Shown here piece after piece: positions 20,380 to 31,725 of a stretch of DNA of 64,000 nt. The position numbers and the translations under genes are program-made. The stretch's first letter is position 1, and every line of letters begins with the position of its first letter. Origin of the DNA: Harringtonia aguacate (Eukaryota > Ascomycota > Sordariomycetes > Ophiostomatales > Ophiostomataceae); contig JACCPH010000026.1 in NCBI GenBank assembly GCA_014183095.1, positions 315,922 through 379,921 of the forward strand, given 5' to 3'. The notes below the pieces were generated by a model. The model ran no database searches, was not told the origin of the DNA, and worked only from the letters and a program-made list of their open reading frames with translations.

Positions 20380-21747
20380 ATGGCAGACACCCAAATCGGT
20401 TCGAAGGAGGCACTTGCCAAACTGCTTGTAGTCGTTGCACAATTTTTACCCGGGGCCTGCGAAAGTGTATCGAATGCCAGACTGGCCAACGCGCAGCGCC
20501 GACTTGTCAATGACGCCCGCGAACCCATCCTGGACACGATCGCGTCCGTCAACGACACCATGAAAAGCCAGATTGTGCTCAACGTGATCCGTGCCAAGGC
20601 CACAGTCGAGGAGCTCGCGATCCTGGAGAGGGTGGGTGCCAGTGCGACTCTCCGCGATCAGATCGAGGCGTGGGCTGCCGTGGCCAACGCAGACACCGTC
20701 CGCTCTGTGGCCTCGGAGATCACAAATATGGCTCGGTCCGTCGGCGCTGGCGCGGAAGCGGTCGGCCGCAGTGCCGAGTCGGCAGCTGCGGGCCTGAACG
20801 GCATATCCCAGGCCAGCCAGGCGGTGGCCCACGACATCCACGGCGTCCGGGTCATGAGCAACTCTCTGCTTCACCGCTTCGACCTCTACGGCGGCCTCCT
20901 GTCCGCCTCGGCGGCCGGCCTTGTCCACGAGGCCCGGCAGGGCGTCGGAGTGCTGACCGAGATGAGCGAGCATCTCGGCAACCACAATTCCATCCTGACC
21001 TCGGGCAGCGGAGGACCCAACGGGCATGCCCAGCACGTCTACGACTTTGTGCAGATGCGCGTGGAAGAGGCGGAAGACGAGAGCCGACGGGCAGCAGAGG
21101 CATCTGACCACATGTTTTTTCTCTACCACCCCGACACCGACTGGTGGCCGGCGTTCAGCCGTCTGGTCCGCGCGAGCCCGCTGCCTGAGCAGTTCTGCGC
21201 CAAGTCGGACGACCTGGACAAGCTGTGCCAAATAATGCAGCACGTGCGGGAGATGCTGGACCAGTCGGGACACGATGGCCGTCGTCCTGCTGCCAAAAAG
21301 GTCGTCTTCCATCTCCTCACACCCTCCTGGTACCGCATCTGCATCCAGGAGCCACTCCATTTCCCCGGCAACCTACAGCCGCTGCGCATCGAGGGCACAA
21401 AGCACAAGGGCAAGCCGCTGGTCGAATTCAACCTACCCTACGCACCCAGCGGGATGCTCCACGGAGTAACCAACGCGATCGACCCCAACGGATACAACAC
21501 AAGAGCAGGTGTTGTAGCATTATCGGTCGCATTGCCCGCAACGGGAGTGAACGTGGCATGCTTGGCGCTTGGTATGGGCGTGGGTGCCATCACGGGTTTA
21601 GGTGCGTTGGTAGGAGTGCCAATTTGGTGGGGCACAGCAACGCCTGCTGTGCTGCTAACCGTCGAGAAAATCGGCACAACAATTTACGATGCAATGAAGG
21701 AAAATCCTCCACGGATATTGGGTTCAAATCAAACCTTTCATCCTTGA
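20380..21747 (+). CDS. hypothetical protein with C-terminal hydrophobic Gly-rich segment
   Basis: Single exon, 455 aa, start MADTQIGSKEAL in a strong context (CAGCCATGGC) after a pyrimidine-rich leader. I do not recognise the family. Residues 1-230 look mostly alpha-helical, with Ala-rich amphipathic stretches (SAESAAAGLNGISQASQAV; GLLSASAAGLVHEARQGV). A mixed domain follows with DTDWWPAFSRLVRASPLPEQF and VVFHLLTPSWYRICI. Residues about 377-425 form a hydrophobic, Gly-rich stretch (GVVALSVALPATGV; GMGVGAITGLGALVGVP) that could insert into membrane as a hairpin. No enzyme motif is visible. It lies in a lower-GC stretch with a nearby STAND gene. A membrane-active effector role is only speculation. 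Confidence 0.7.
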   Translation: MADTQIGSKEALAKLLVVVAQFLPGACESVSNARLANAQRRLVNDAREPILDTIASVNDTMKSQIVLNVIRAKATVEELAILERVGASATLRDQIEAWAAVANADTVRSVASEITNMARSVGAGAEAVGRSAESAAAGLNGISQASQAVAHDIHGVRVMSNSLLHRFDLYGGLLSASAAGLVHEARQGVGVLTEMSEHLGNHNSILTSGSGGPNGHAQHVYDFVQMRVEEAEDESRRAAEASDHMFFLYHPDTDWWPAFSRLVRASPLPEQFCAKSDDLDKLCQIMQHVREMLDQSGHDGRRPAAKKVVFHLLTPSWYRICIQEPLHFPGNLQPLRIEGTKHKGKPLVEFNLPYAPSGMLHGVTNAIDPNGYNTRAGVVALSVALPATGVNVACLALGMGVGAITGLGALVGVPIWWGTATPAVLLTVEKIGTTIYDAMKENPPRILGSNQTFHP

Positions 21748-22355
21748 CTGTTAAGAAATCCGGGTCTTGTGGTTGACAACATAGCCTTGGTGTCTTCCTT
21801 ATGTTATTAGAATATAGATTTTTGCCTTTTACCTTTTTGTCAGCCATTTATTACTTTATTGAAGCAATCGTGATGGTCTGTGGCTCCCCAGATCCCCTTA
21901 AGCCCCATGACAAGTGCGAACATTAACAAGTCCCTTCTTGTTACTAGAACACAACGAAAATTCAGCTACGATTGTTGATCGACAAAAGATTGAAGCATTG
22001 GAGGTAAGTTGAAGCGCTACGGTCGAGGAAAAGGAGCAAGGTAATTACAAGTCTCAGTACAGTCAGTGACATACAGAACGCCCAAGTTGGGGTAGGTGAG
22101 GCTACTATATGATATCTCTGAAAAAGAGCTTTTTGATAATACAGATGCTTCCTAATTAAGTTGGTTAGTTGGCGAGATATTCATTGCTGAAAGTAGACAG
22201 TGTTGTGGCAACAGTTGAAAAACTCGTAGCACTTACATAGTATCGTGGTCAGCCTCGTTGGCCTTAATGTCAGAGAGGGCATTATATGGGTTATTGCCCT
22301 GTAATACTGCCGTGTGCGTGTAACACACAGTGTCTGATATTCTAAAAATATGTCT

Positions 22356-22386
22356 TGACGACCAGCGAATGCCCGCTGCTGTACGT
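22356..22386 (+). pseudogene. 5S rRNA 3' fragment
   Basis: 31 nt matching the last part of the complete 5S gene at 18873-18991 (TGACGACCAGCGAAT, then GCCCGCTGCTGTACGT), with a single A-to-G difference, followed by TTTT. The upstream sequence shows no 5S similarity, so this is a truncated copy. Confidence 0.8.
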
Positions 22387-22657
22387 TTTTGCTCCATTTC
22401 TGGCTTTTGCGAAACCTCTTTTTTGGTCTTTTTTTCATCACATAAGTAAAACACCGTCTAGCATCCGTATCATTAAATCATTTTTGACAAGAACACCCCC
22501 AAACCCTCTGTAAACGCATGCCGATCCCTCCTTCACCAATGCTTCGCGTCTGGTTCCTATCCCTCGTCGTCCCAATTTGTCCCATGTCCCATGTCTAACC
22601 GTAATGTCCCAATCCATTAAACAAGACAAGCCATGAAAAAGAGACGCATGACATCTA

Positions 22658-22701
22658 CACCTGCACTTGCACCTGCACCTGCACCTGCACCTGCACCTGC
22701 C
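22658..22701. repeat. CACCTG hexamer tandem repeat
   Basis: About seven copies of CACCTG (one degenerate) just downstream of the FBP26 stop codon. Confidence 0.85.
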
Positions 22702-22713
22702 CCTTATCGTACA

Positions 22714-25534
22714 TCAGGTCAACGCCTCCACCGTGGGATTCTCGTGCTTGGCCGTCGAGCCCTTGCCGCGCCACGTGCTCACTGCGTCGATGCCCGCCGG
22801 GTACCGCTCCTCGTCCGTGCCGTAGGCGCGCGGCGTCAGCTTGATGAGCGTGTGCAGCGGCACGTTCATCCACGGGCTCCGCACCTGGTCCTTTTTCATA
22901 AAGTACGCGTAGATGCAGCGCAGCACCGCCTGGTGCGTGATGATCAGAATGTCCTCGGACCGCTCCAGCTCCATGATGATGGGCTCCAGGCGGATGACCA
23001 CGTCGCGGTACGACTCGCCGCCGCGGTAGCGGTAGTTGTACTTGTCCTCGTCGCGCGCGCGGAAGTCGTCGGGGTAGATGTCCTTGATCTGCTGGTACGT
23101 GTAGCCGTCGCAGACGCCCGAGTCCAGCTCGTCGAGGGCCTTCCACTGCAGCTGGTTGTAGTGCTTCGGCAGGTGGCGGGCGGTGGCAATGGTGCGCTTG
23201 AGCGTCGACGTCCACACGGTCAGCGGGCGGTCGTCGCCCACCGACCGGCGCACGAGCTCTGGCAGCTTCAGCGCATACTGCTCGCCGCGCGGCGACAGCA
23301 GGGCGTCGCCGCCGATGCGGCCGTCGAGGTTGTACATGGACTCGCCGTGGCGCGACAGCCACACGGACCGCGGGCGGATGTGCAGGTTCATCAGGTAGTA
23401 GACCACGCGGCTCTGCAGGTAGTCCTTGATGCGGCTGATGATGACGCGGCTGCCGACATCCATGATCTTGAGGTAGGTGAGCTCGCCCTCGTCGCCGTCG
23501 CCGTCAATGGTCTTGTAGACCTTTTCGTAGTTGCGTATGCGGTTGCGGAAGTCCAGGGCCGCCTGCTCTGGGTCCTGGCCCTGGTAGTCGGGGCTGGTGG
23601 TCTTGACGTCGCGGATGTTGGCCATGATGAGCTTCTCGTCGTCGCACTTGCTCTCGACAAAGAGCACCTCGATGCCGGCCGCGGTGCACACGTCGAGGAC
23701 CCAGCGGCGGCGCTCCTTGGTTGAGTTGGTAGCGTCGAGGATACCGACGACGCCGCCGCTGGCAAACCACTTGAGCATGTCCGCGACCGCCGCCTCGGCG
23801 GCGATCTTGCGCAGGCGCTCGCCCTCGGCATTCTTGGTGTCGAAAAAGTCGGCCGGTGGATGCGCTGCGTCTTTGCGGCGGTAGTTGCCGACATTGAAGG
23901 TCTGTGCAGGGATGGAAAGCCACTGGAGGTAGCGCTGGGCTGGTGAGGGTCAGCGGCAGTCGACGTCAACGGCAACAACGACAGCTCAGCTGCGCTCGCA
24001 TCCACATACCTTTCTGGGCAATGTAGCTCTTGCCACGGGCTGGCAGCCCCACCATCACCACGCACACTTTGATGTCCTCCACCTGGACGCCCAAGCCGTT
24101 AGTCCTACCACGTGCCATGGCGCCAGAGCAGCACGGCACAGCCAAAAAAGAAAAGAAAAGAAAAAAAAAGTGAAACGGAGCGATGAATAGGATCCCAGTC
24201 CTAGTCTGGCGAGCTTCCTGCAGCTGCAGTCTGTCTGTGTCGCACCAGCTGCCCGCGACTTGCGGGTGATGCCGGGTGAACAGTCGGATGTGCCGAAGCT
24301 AAGGCGGGACGGGAAGAGCTGGACCCAGCTGGAAAGCCTGGAGAACTGAAAAAGTCGGGGAGTTTGGGGGGTCGGCAAGTATAGAGAGGGGTAGCAGCGG
24401 GAAAAAAGCTGAGCAGAGCTCAAAATCGGGTCAATTGACCAGCAGGCTGTCCAGAGGTGTCGTGAGTCAGCTGTGGCAGCTTTAGCAGCTTTTGGGCAGT
24501 TTTGGCAGTTTCGGCAGCTGTGCGGAGCAGCAACACTTGCCGCGGTCGACTCGAGCCAGCGGGCGGACGGAGAACGGGCTCGGCGATCGATGACGTAGAG
24601 TATTATGTATGAGCAGGGAGGCGGCGCAACAGCGAGCACAGGAAGAGCGAAAAGGAAGCAGGGCAGAGAGGACGAGAGACGACAAAGAAGGGCGATGGAG
24701 AAGACGGCCGAGAGAAAAAAAAAGAGGGAAAACAAAGAAAAAAAAAGCTGTAAGAGGACAATAAGGGAAGGAGCGAGTTACAGCGTGACTTTCCGGGGCG
24801 GTGTGCCACAGCAGCCCACTGGGGTCGCCGAGGGCGCTGAAGCGGTGCAGCCGCCCTAACGGCGCTGTGTCGCAGCGCACGATGCCGGGCTAACGGCAGG
24901 CGATTGGCCACACAAAAAATGGCGGGACCGAAACGGCATGTCGAAGCGGTCCCCAGACCGTCCTCCCTCCACACCCCGCAGAGAGCTGGGCGGCTGGCAA
25001 TGAACCGTGTCTCTCTTTTCTTGCCCTTTCTGTTCACCTGTTTCACCTGTTCTTTCCCCGTCTTTCCATTCCTTCCTTTTCTTTTTCTCGCGCTGGCCTT
25101 GGGTACGGGGTCGACCTGCTCACGTGCTCACGTGGGTACTCCATATGCGCTATTCTCACGCCGACTCGGGAGGACAGCAGCAGCCGCTATGCAGGGAGCA
25201 TCAGGTGACGTAAAATCAAGGAGGAAAGGGGGGGGGGCGCGGGCAAGAATGCAAGATACTCGTAGAGATACGCGCGCTTTGGTCACCAGGTTCGACATGG
25301 TCCGTCGCACCTTCCCGACTCTGCGATCTCGGCAGCTGGATGTTTCCATAAATAACGCCCCGTCAAGACGAAAAAATGGCATGGAAAAAACACCTTGAAA
25401 ACAGGGGAAAACACTCCATGTTGCCCAAAATCACATGCTGACAGCCGAGTGCTCACCTGGCTGACGCTGAAGGTGTTGGCGCGGGTGCGCGACGCCGCGG
25501 TGTGCGTGGGCGGTCCGGCGAGGACGCCTCTCAT
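22714..25534 (-). CDS. FBP26: 6-phosphofructo-2-kinase/fructose-2,6-bisphosphatase (FBP26-like)
   Basis: Bifunctional-type cytosolic enzyme controlling fructose-2,6-bisphosphate. Proposed exons: 25457-25534, 24010-24082 and 22714-23939, giving 458 aa. Kinase part: P-loop GLPARGKS (about 38-45), FNVGNYRRK, GILDATNSTKERR. Bisphosphatase part: RHGES at about 247-251, GGESYRD, and second catalytic His in THQAVLRC. Exon 1 (MRGVLAGPPTHTAASRTRAN...) is inferred. A GTGAGC donor at 25456 and a CTAAC branch site plus CAG before 24082 frame a 1374-nt intron and keep phase. A shorter form could start at the in-frame ATG 24118 (444 aa), but that ATG lies in the putative intron end. Length resembles yeast Fbp26 (452 aa) rather than the longer Pfk26. 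Exons 2-3 are certain, exon 1 probable. Confidence 0.88.
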
Positions 25535-26434
25535 CTCGACTGCTGATCTGGGGCTCTGTGGCTCGACCTGGACTCTCGGTGACGAGCAGACTGGAGCCTC
25601 AAATGGGGCTCGACGTGGGGGGGACAGCAGGGTGACGGCGAGACGCGACAGCCAGACGATGACGGGCGTGACTGGGCGCGTTACGAGGAAACGGGTGACA
25701 AAATCGCCACGCGTGGCAGCGGCGAGGAGCGAACAGCTGGAATGTCTCGCGATGCACGCACGATTCACCTCGTGGTTGAGTCACTTTTTTTGTCTGGCGG
25801 AACGCTGGGTCGACGCCCATGGAACGAACGCCGGGCTAACGCCGACGATAATCCCGTCAGTGAGACGACAATCGATAAGGCCAACAAGACCCACCCAGAT
25901 GGCATTGCTGCGCTTTCCCATGGGATGAAGCATACGATTTAGATGAAAAGTCGGAGCGAGGGAGAGATATGGATAAACTATCCATCCAGCCTCGATACGA
26001 GTAGGGTTCTGCCGGCTCGGCTGCGGCTGTTCCTGGATCGATCAGTTCATGCCCGCCTGCAACCCAAACGATCCTGCGATCAGGCTAGCAACGTCATGCA
26101 CCGTCATGCACTCTTCCGCCTCCTTTCCTTTCAGACGCCCGGATAAAAGCACAAATGACATCGAAGAGCAAGATGCTTGCAAGGCGAGATAGAGCGGGCC
26201 GTCGGGTGCATGTAAGATCGCTGGGAAACCCGTCGGGATTCCACCGATATCCCGATCACGTGATCTCGCACAGAGTTCCGCGATTGGCTAGCTGCCTGAG
26301 AGAAGCACCCTGTGCAAGGTAGGCAGTCTGCATGGCTGTTCTGCTGGCTGGAGTGAACCTCCACAGGCCGCAACTGGGGTAGTCCTCTGTGAGTGCGAGC
26401 CATAGCCATGTGCAAGTCGCATCCGCCGCGCACC
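25535..26434. promoter_or_regulatory. divergent promoter, FBP26 / DUF829 gene
   Basis: About 900 bp between divergent starts. It includes a perfect palindrome GATCACGTGATC at about 26255-26266, an E-box-type site that bHLH factors could bind. No gene supported. Confidence 0.4.
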
Positions 26435-27415
26435 ATGGCCGACACGCCAGGGACATCGACCCCGACAGACCCTCTGGCTTTCATGAACCGCCTGTCCGAC
26501 CATGTCTACCTGTACCGCCCGACCGAGAGCACGGCTGCCGCCGCACAGTCGTTCAGAAGCTCGTCGCCCAAGCTTGTCATTGTTGCCACCTGGATGGACG
26601 CAAAGCCCGTCCACATCGCCAAGTACCTGGCGCCGTACCGCGACGGCGAGGTCTTCCCCGGCAGTCCGCCGCCGGTCATCCTGCTCATCCGCAGCAGCCG
26701 ACGCCAGGTCTTTACGCTGGCCGAGGGCCGTGCCGCCGTGAAGCCGGCCGTGGCCATCCTGCAGGCCTTTCTCGAGGAGCAGGAGCAAGAACAGGAGCAT
26801 CCCGACGTGTACGAGGCGACCACACCACCGCGGGTCCTCGTCCATACTTTTTCCAACGGTGGCTGCATTCTGCTCAGTCACCTGCACGACGAGTTGGCCC
26901 AGACCCAGACCCAGGCCCGGATCCAGGCTCTGCCCCCCCACGTCACCATCTACGACTCGTCCCCCGGCCGCTTCCACTATGCCGGCGCCATCGGCGTGCT
27001 GGCCGTGGGCCTCGCCGGCCGTCCCTGGCTGGTCCGCCTGGCCGCTCTGCCCGTGCTCCACGCCATGGTCGTCCTCTACGTCCTGCGCACCTGGCTGGCC
27101 CGGCACCTCTTGGGGCGCACGCCCGCCCTGTCGCGCGCGTGGGACCCACTACTCGACCGCGCCGGCACCCTGCAGCACGAACGCCGCCGCGCCTACCTGT
27201 ACTCGAGCGGCGACCGGCTGGTCTGGTACCGCGACGTCGAGATCCACGCAGCCCTGGCGCGGCAGCGCGGGTTCGCCGTTGACCGCCTCGAGCACTTTGC
27301 CGGCAGCGACCATGTGACGCACGCCCGCACCGACGGGCCGCGGTACTGGCGGACGGTGCGGGCCGTGTGGGAGGCAGGGCCGGCATGGATGGTGGAAGAC
27401 GGAGCAACTGTGTAG
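26435..27415 (+). CDS. DUF829 (TMEM53/PaxU-like) protein
   Basis: Alpha/beta-hydrolase-like protein of the DUF829 family, which includes TMEM53 and PaxU of paxilline clusters; biochemical role unknown. Single exon, 326 aa from ATG 26435 (CACCATGG context). An in-frame ATG at 26408 would add nine residues. Family marks: LSDHVYLYRPTES near the start, LVIVATWMDAKPVHIAKYL, LLIRSSRR, the strand VLVHTFSNGGCILLSHL with the Ser of the SNGG elbow, and a C-terminal YLYSSGDRLVWYRDVEIHA then HFAGSDHVTHARTD. A hydrophobic stretch (IGVLAVGLAGRPWLVRLAALP) in the middle could associate with membrane. No indole-diterpene genes lie nearby, so a general rather than cluster role is likely. Confidence 0.85.
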   Translation: MADTPGTSTPTDPLAFMNRLSDHVYLYRPTESTAAAAQSFRSSSPKLVIVATWMDAKPVHIAKYLAPYRDGEVFPGSPPPVILLIRSSRRQVFTLAEGRAAVKPAVAILQAFLEEQEQEQEHPDVYEATTPPRVLVHTFSNGGCILLSHLHDELAQTQTQARIQALPPHVTIYDSSPGRFHYAGAIGVLAVGLAGRPWLVRLAALPVLHAMVVLYVLRTWLARHLLGRTPALSRAWDPLLDRAGTLQHERRRAYLYSSGDRLVWYRDVEIHAALARQRGFAVDRLEHFAGSDHVTHARTDGPRYWRTVRAVWEAGPAWMVEDGATV

Positions 27416-28399
27416 TATTGAGCCAGACTGCAGTAATAGACGTGGGACACACCCGCAAAGATGCGAGATTCCGGGCACCGTTGGCTTCTTCACTGACCTC
27501 TGTTGCGTGACAGCGAGGAGCGGAGCAGAAACGATACGAGGCAATGTGCAGGCAATGTGCGGGCCAATTGCAGGCTATTGTGCAGGCGATATGCTGGCAG
27601 CCAGTGTGACGGTGACCAAGAATTTTGTCCGATGCCTGTGAAATCGGCGGGAAAATGCATCAGCGGCAAGAACGAGGTTGTGTCAGCCATGTTGTGGCGT
27701 AATACGGTCGTGTTGGTTAGCTTCTAGGCAGGCACGAGTGCGTGCAGGTCGTACCTTCCCCTGTCCGATCTCATTTCTCGTCGTGTGGGATCAGCACAAA
27801 TAGCCAATTTTTAAAGAACACATCATATCGTCTCTGCCAAAGGCCATCATTGCCAAGATTGTCCGTGACAGCACAAAAGGCAATCCCGTTTCCTGCCCAG
27901 GTTCTCACATCCTGCCATTGAGATGGAGATCAGACACATCAGAAGGTGGCGCCATGAACAGGACGAGCTGAGTACGACAGTATTTTCAATCAGAGGCCAT
28001 GCTGACCAGCATGCAAAACGCCAACACTCTGCAGCTCCCCTGCATGCCATCTCAGCTCGTGGGAAGTGTGGCTTTGATTTGTCCCACGACCCCCTGCACC
28101 GGGCGGTATTTTCATCACACGGGTGACTGGTCCTTTTTTTTTTTCAAAATATGAGAGCGGAAAATGGTCATGGGGCTTCTTCAATCGTCTCACAAGCCTG
28201 CAGGCTGGGCTGTCTGGCATTTGTCCAAGCTGACCAGTCCCATCTTCCAATATATCAGAATAATTCAGCTCCAACAACTGGCCATCCTGGAAGAACAGAC
28301 AAATACATAAGAATGTGTCCTCTCCCCCTCTCAAAATGGTCCTCCGTTGTTCTGTTCTTCTTCCTTCTCAGTAAGTTCATGGGCCATTCAATCGCCACA
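27416..28399. other. intergenic, no gene supported
   Basis: 984 bp of mixed sequence between the DUF829 and STAND genes. Only short open frames without homology. A T-rich run at 28133-28145 precedes the STAND gene leader. Confidence 0.5.
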
Positions 28400-31300
28400 A
28401 TGGATCCTCTGACGGCACTCGGTCTAGCTGTAAACATCATCACGGTCGTGGACACGGCTGTCAAAACATGCAGAACGCTCTGGGATTTGTACAAGTCGAC
28501 AACAGGGTTTACCACAGAAACGCAGCAGCTACGCGAAGTCGTTTTCCAATTTGAAGGTGCCATTATTACCCTGGAGAATGCCCGAATCAATTTCTCAGAC
28601 GCCTCATCGGATCCGGATGCCGCCGCCGCCGCAGAAGTGGCAAAATGCTGCAACCAGATCATACAGGAAATCAAGATCATCCTTGAAAAATGCAGAGTCA
28701 AACACCAGTCTTCAGTCCGTGCTGCCATCAAGGCCTGGCGTCTGTCCAAACACAAATACAAGTCAGAGCTGGCGGCGCTTCAGTCGAGGTTGCAGTCGGC
28801 ACGAGACAGTCTGAATCTGGCACTGGCCATCGCATCCAGGTGAGGTACGCACCTGCCTGTTACTTCAACATATTCTAATCTCTTAGAGTCGCATTGGACA
28901 GGGTGTTGAAAACCCTCGATGCTTCCGACAAAATGCAGGCTGCCATGATACAACAACTGGACTTCATTGGCGCAGATCTTACCAAAATGGCAGACACTCA
29001 TGAAATCCTGAAGGCCATCCAGTCCGCAATTACCACATCGAAGGATTCCATACGAGAAATAAAGAATGCAGCGATTCTCCATGGCCTAGGATCTCTGTCT
29101 GACAAACGCTTCGAAGAAGTCAGATATCCAGACGCCCATACGTTCGAGTGGATTTTCGACAATCCCGAGAAGCTCCTGGACCTTCAGCCACACCTATCTA
29201 CGTCCTTTGTGGACTGGCTGAAGACAGGGTCTGGTGTATTTCACATCGCAGGCAAGCCCGGATCTGGCAAGTCGACATTGATGAAGTTGCTGGCAACACA
29301 TCAGCAAACCCAGAACCTACTCCGGCTGTGGGCCGAAAAAGATCAGAAACAACTTATCATGTCCAAGTTTTTCTTCTGGAAGCCCGGCTCTGACGATCAA
29401 AAGACAATGTATGGACTTCGGAGGAGAATCCTCTCTGACATCATCAACGGCAAACCGGAGGTGACAGAGCTCATTTTCCCCGACGCCTGGAAAAAGGCAG
29501 ACGCAGGACAAGCTGGTCTCCAGCTGCTTCCATACCCGCCATACCCGCCCTTTGTGTTCTCCAACAGCGACATAGAGGCTGCATTCGACAGATTGTTGCA
29601 CTGCAAAGACATTTTTTCGCTGTACAAAATTTGCCTGTTTGTGGACGGCTTGGATGAGTTCGACGAGCCACAAATCTGGAAATTCTGTGATGATCTCAAC
29701 AAGTGGACGGGATGCGAGTCCGGTACTGAGGCCCAAGTCCGTCAGAGCCACATCAAACTTTGTGTTTCTAGTCGCGAAGACCCGTGCATTCTGGACGTAT
29801 TTTCTCCTGCCCAACGGATAACGCTGCATTATTTGACCGAGGACGACATTGTGCAGTTGGTACACGTCAGACTACACCGCCACCCTCATTACCGACGCCT
29901 GGAACAATCCTGCTTACAGAAGGGGCGGGATTTTCCGCATCACATCGTGCAAAAATCCCAAGGGGTGTTTCTCTGGGTGGTGTTGCTGCTGGCGTGGATT
30001 GAACGAGACCTCGTGACGGCAGCGAACTTTGAAGATCTGTATGTCCTTATTGATACGGCACCGCGGGAATTGGACGAATTCTTTAAAACAATCTTGGACA
30101 GCATCCCGAAACACCATGTCCGCGGGGCTTACTATGTGTTTGTTCTTCTTCTGCGAAACATGGGCTACTACATTTCCGATAAAACTGGCAAAGCCACGCA
30201 AATCAAATTGCACAGTTCCCAGATTGCTGATTTCCCTTTATTTGGCTTATCCTACGTCTTGGATGCTTTTTCAAATGCCAGACCAGGAGTTCAGGCCTTT
30301 GAATTTCCCGTTGGTACCTGTACAGGCGACAAGGAATACTATGAGCGAGAAGCAATGACAACTGCAAGGCTCCATAGCTGGTGTGGAGGCCTCGTGGAGG
30401 TCCAGCATCACTACCGCTTCGCCCAGTATATGCGTGAGCAGGACGTTCAGTTGCTTTTCAAAAGACTTGGCCAGGGTATGACCGGCAATGACACGTTGCT
30501 CCGCAAGACCATCATCAGTTTGGTTTTCTTCGCCCACCGTTCGATACCCGAATTCCTACTTTGCCAATTGCCGGACATGGCAAAACAATTTGGACTGAAC
30601 GATGGTTGGATTGTTCAAGGCTTAATCACCACTCTCCTGGCCAATGAGAAAAATCTTGATAGGACAAACTTAGAACAGGCGATTTACATTCTCGGCATGA
30701 CTACTACAGCCTTTCCGTCTACATGCTTCTCATTGCTGGATGAAGCCGACGCGAAGTCACAGATTGAACGGGTAGAAGCAAAATTCCCGCCCACCAACAG
30801 CATGACCCCTGTGCTTGATAGTGCCTTTATGGTTGAGCCACCACTATCAAGCTGCGTTCTGTGGAAGCTGAAAGACCCAAATACAACGCTGACCCCGTTT
30901 GACCGATGGAGGACTCTTCACTTCAGAGTTTCGAAACTGAAAAAAGAATACAAGGAAGGCAGGTTTCACGGTGATGCTCAAGGCTTGCGGCTGATGTTTG
31001 CGAGAGGCGTTTCCCCCAATATGCGCGGTATATCTATGACAAAAGCATATTCTGTCGACTCACATCTCGAATGGCTGAGATCATTCAAAGAAACAACCGA
31101 ACATACGCTCGAGTCCATACCTCCGTGGCGTTCTATTCTTGGGATTTACCTGGCTGCCATCATGTTTTGCAACAAGGGAACCGTGTCATATGACATCTGG
31201 GAAGAACTGGAGGTCTGGATGGACAATGGTGCGGAAATTCCAACGAAAGTGCTGACGCGAAAAGGGCCTATACCGCTGGAATATCCGTGGAAACTTTCAA

Positions 31301-31725
31301 TGGACAACGACTTTCCAAGAGCCGAGATTGGATTCATGTTTCCTAACGAGGAACCGTTGCGCATACCAGGATTCAGAGGACTTGGAGAACGCGACTCAAA
31401 GACCCATAAGAGCTATTTTGGGGGCACCCGAATCACAACCATGAGCAGCTTGATACGCTGGCATGAGCCCCCAAATGCATCGATTCTTCTAGCACATACC
31501 GACCCCGTGAGCCAGCACGAAGACGGCTCGTGGGAATGGAACCCGCCGCCGTTCGTTGATAGTGACATTGGCCAAGACATTGGCCGAGTTCCATCACCCC
31601 ATTTTGGCCCCCCTCCTAAATGGAGACTTAGATATTGGGGACCCATCCCCCCTCCCCTTGAACTCGAAGCAAGCTTCAGTGGGAGCGTGACCTCTTCTGA
31701 CGCAGCCTCAAATGCTGGAATGTGA
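28400..31725 (+). CDS. NACHT-type STAND (NLR-like) protein with fungal N-terminal effector-like domain
   Basis: Fungal signal-transducing NTPase related to the HET-E/HET-D and sesB-associated class. Members sense non-self or conspecific difference and can trigger cell death; the specific role here is unknown. Two exons: 28400-28839 and 28887-31725 (GTGAGG...TAG), 1092 aa. The N-terminus (MDPLTALGLAVNIITVVDTA) is the typical helical fungal STAND N-domain (HeLo-like group), extending over about 200 aa of helices. NACHT follows: Walker A GKPGSGKST at about 269-277, Walker B KICLFVDGLDEFD at about 395-407, sensor-like KLCVSSREDP, and SQGVFLWVVLLLAWIERDL as in fungal NACHT proteins. The C-terminal part (about 650-1092) shows no WD40, ankyrin or TPR repeats. 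It may be a degenerate or unusual sensor, or a repeat-free STAND. Codon use is less GC-rich than in neighbouring genes, fitting accessory status. Confidence 0.88.

Larger units (their letters stand above)
21748..22713. other. AT-richer intergenic region with 5S fragment and CACCTG repeat
   Basis: No coding sequence supported. It contains a 5S rRNA 3' fragment (22356-22386) and a CACCTG tandem at the FBP26 3' side. Confidence 0.5.

Noticed and set aside
25395..25928. A 177-codon plus-strand frame
   Set aside because: It overlaps the inferred FBP26 first exon antisense, and the composition is not protein-like. No homology recognised.
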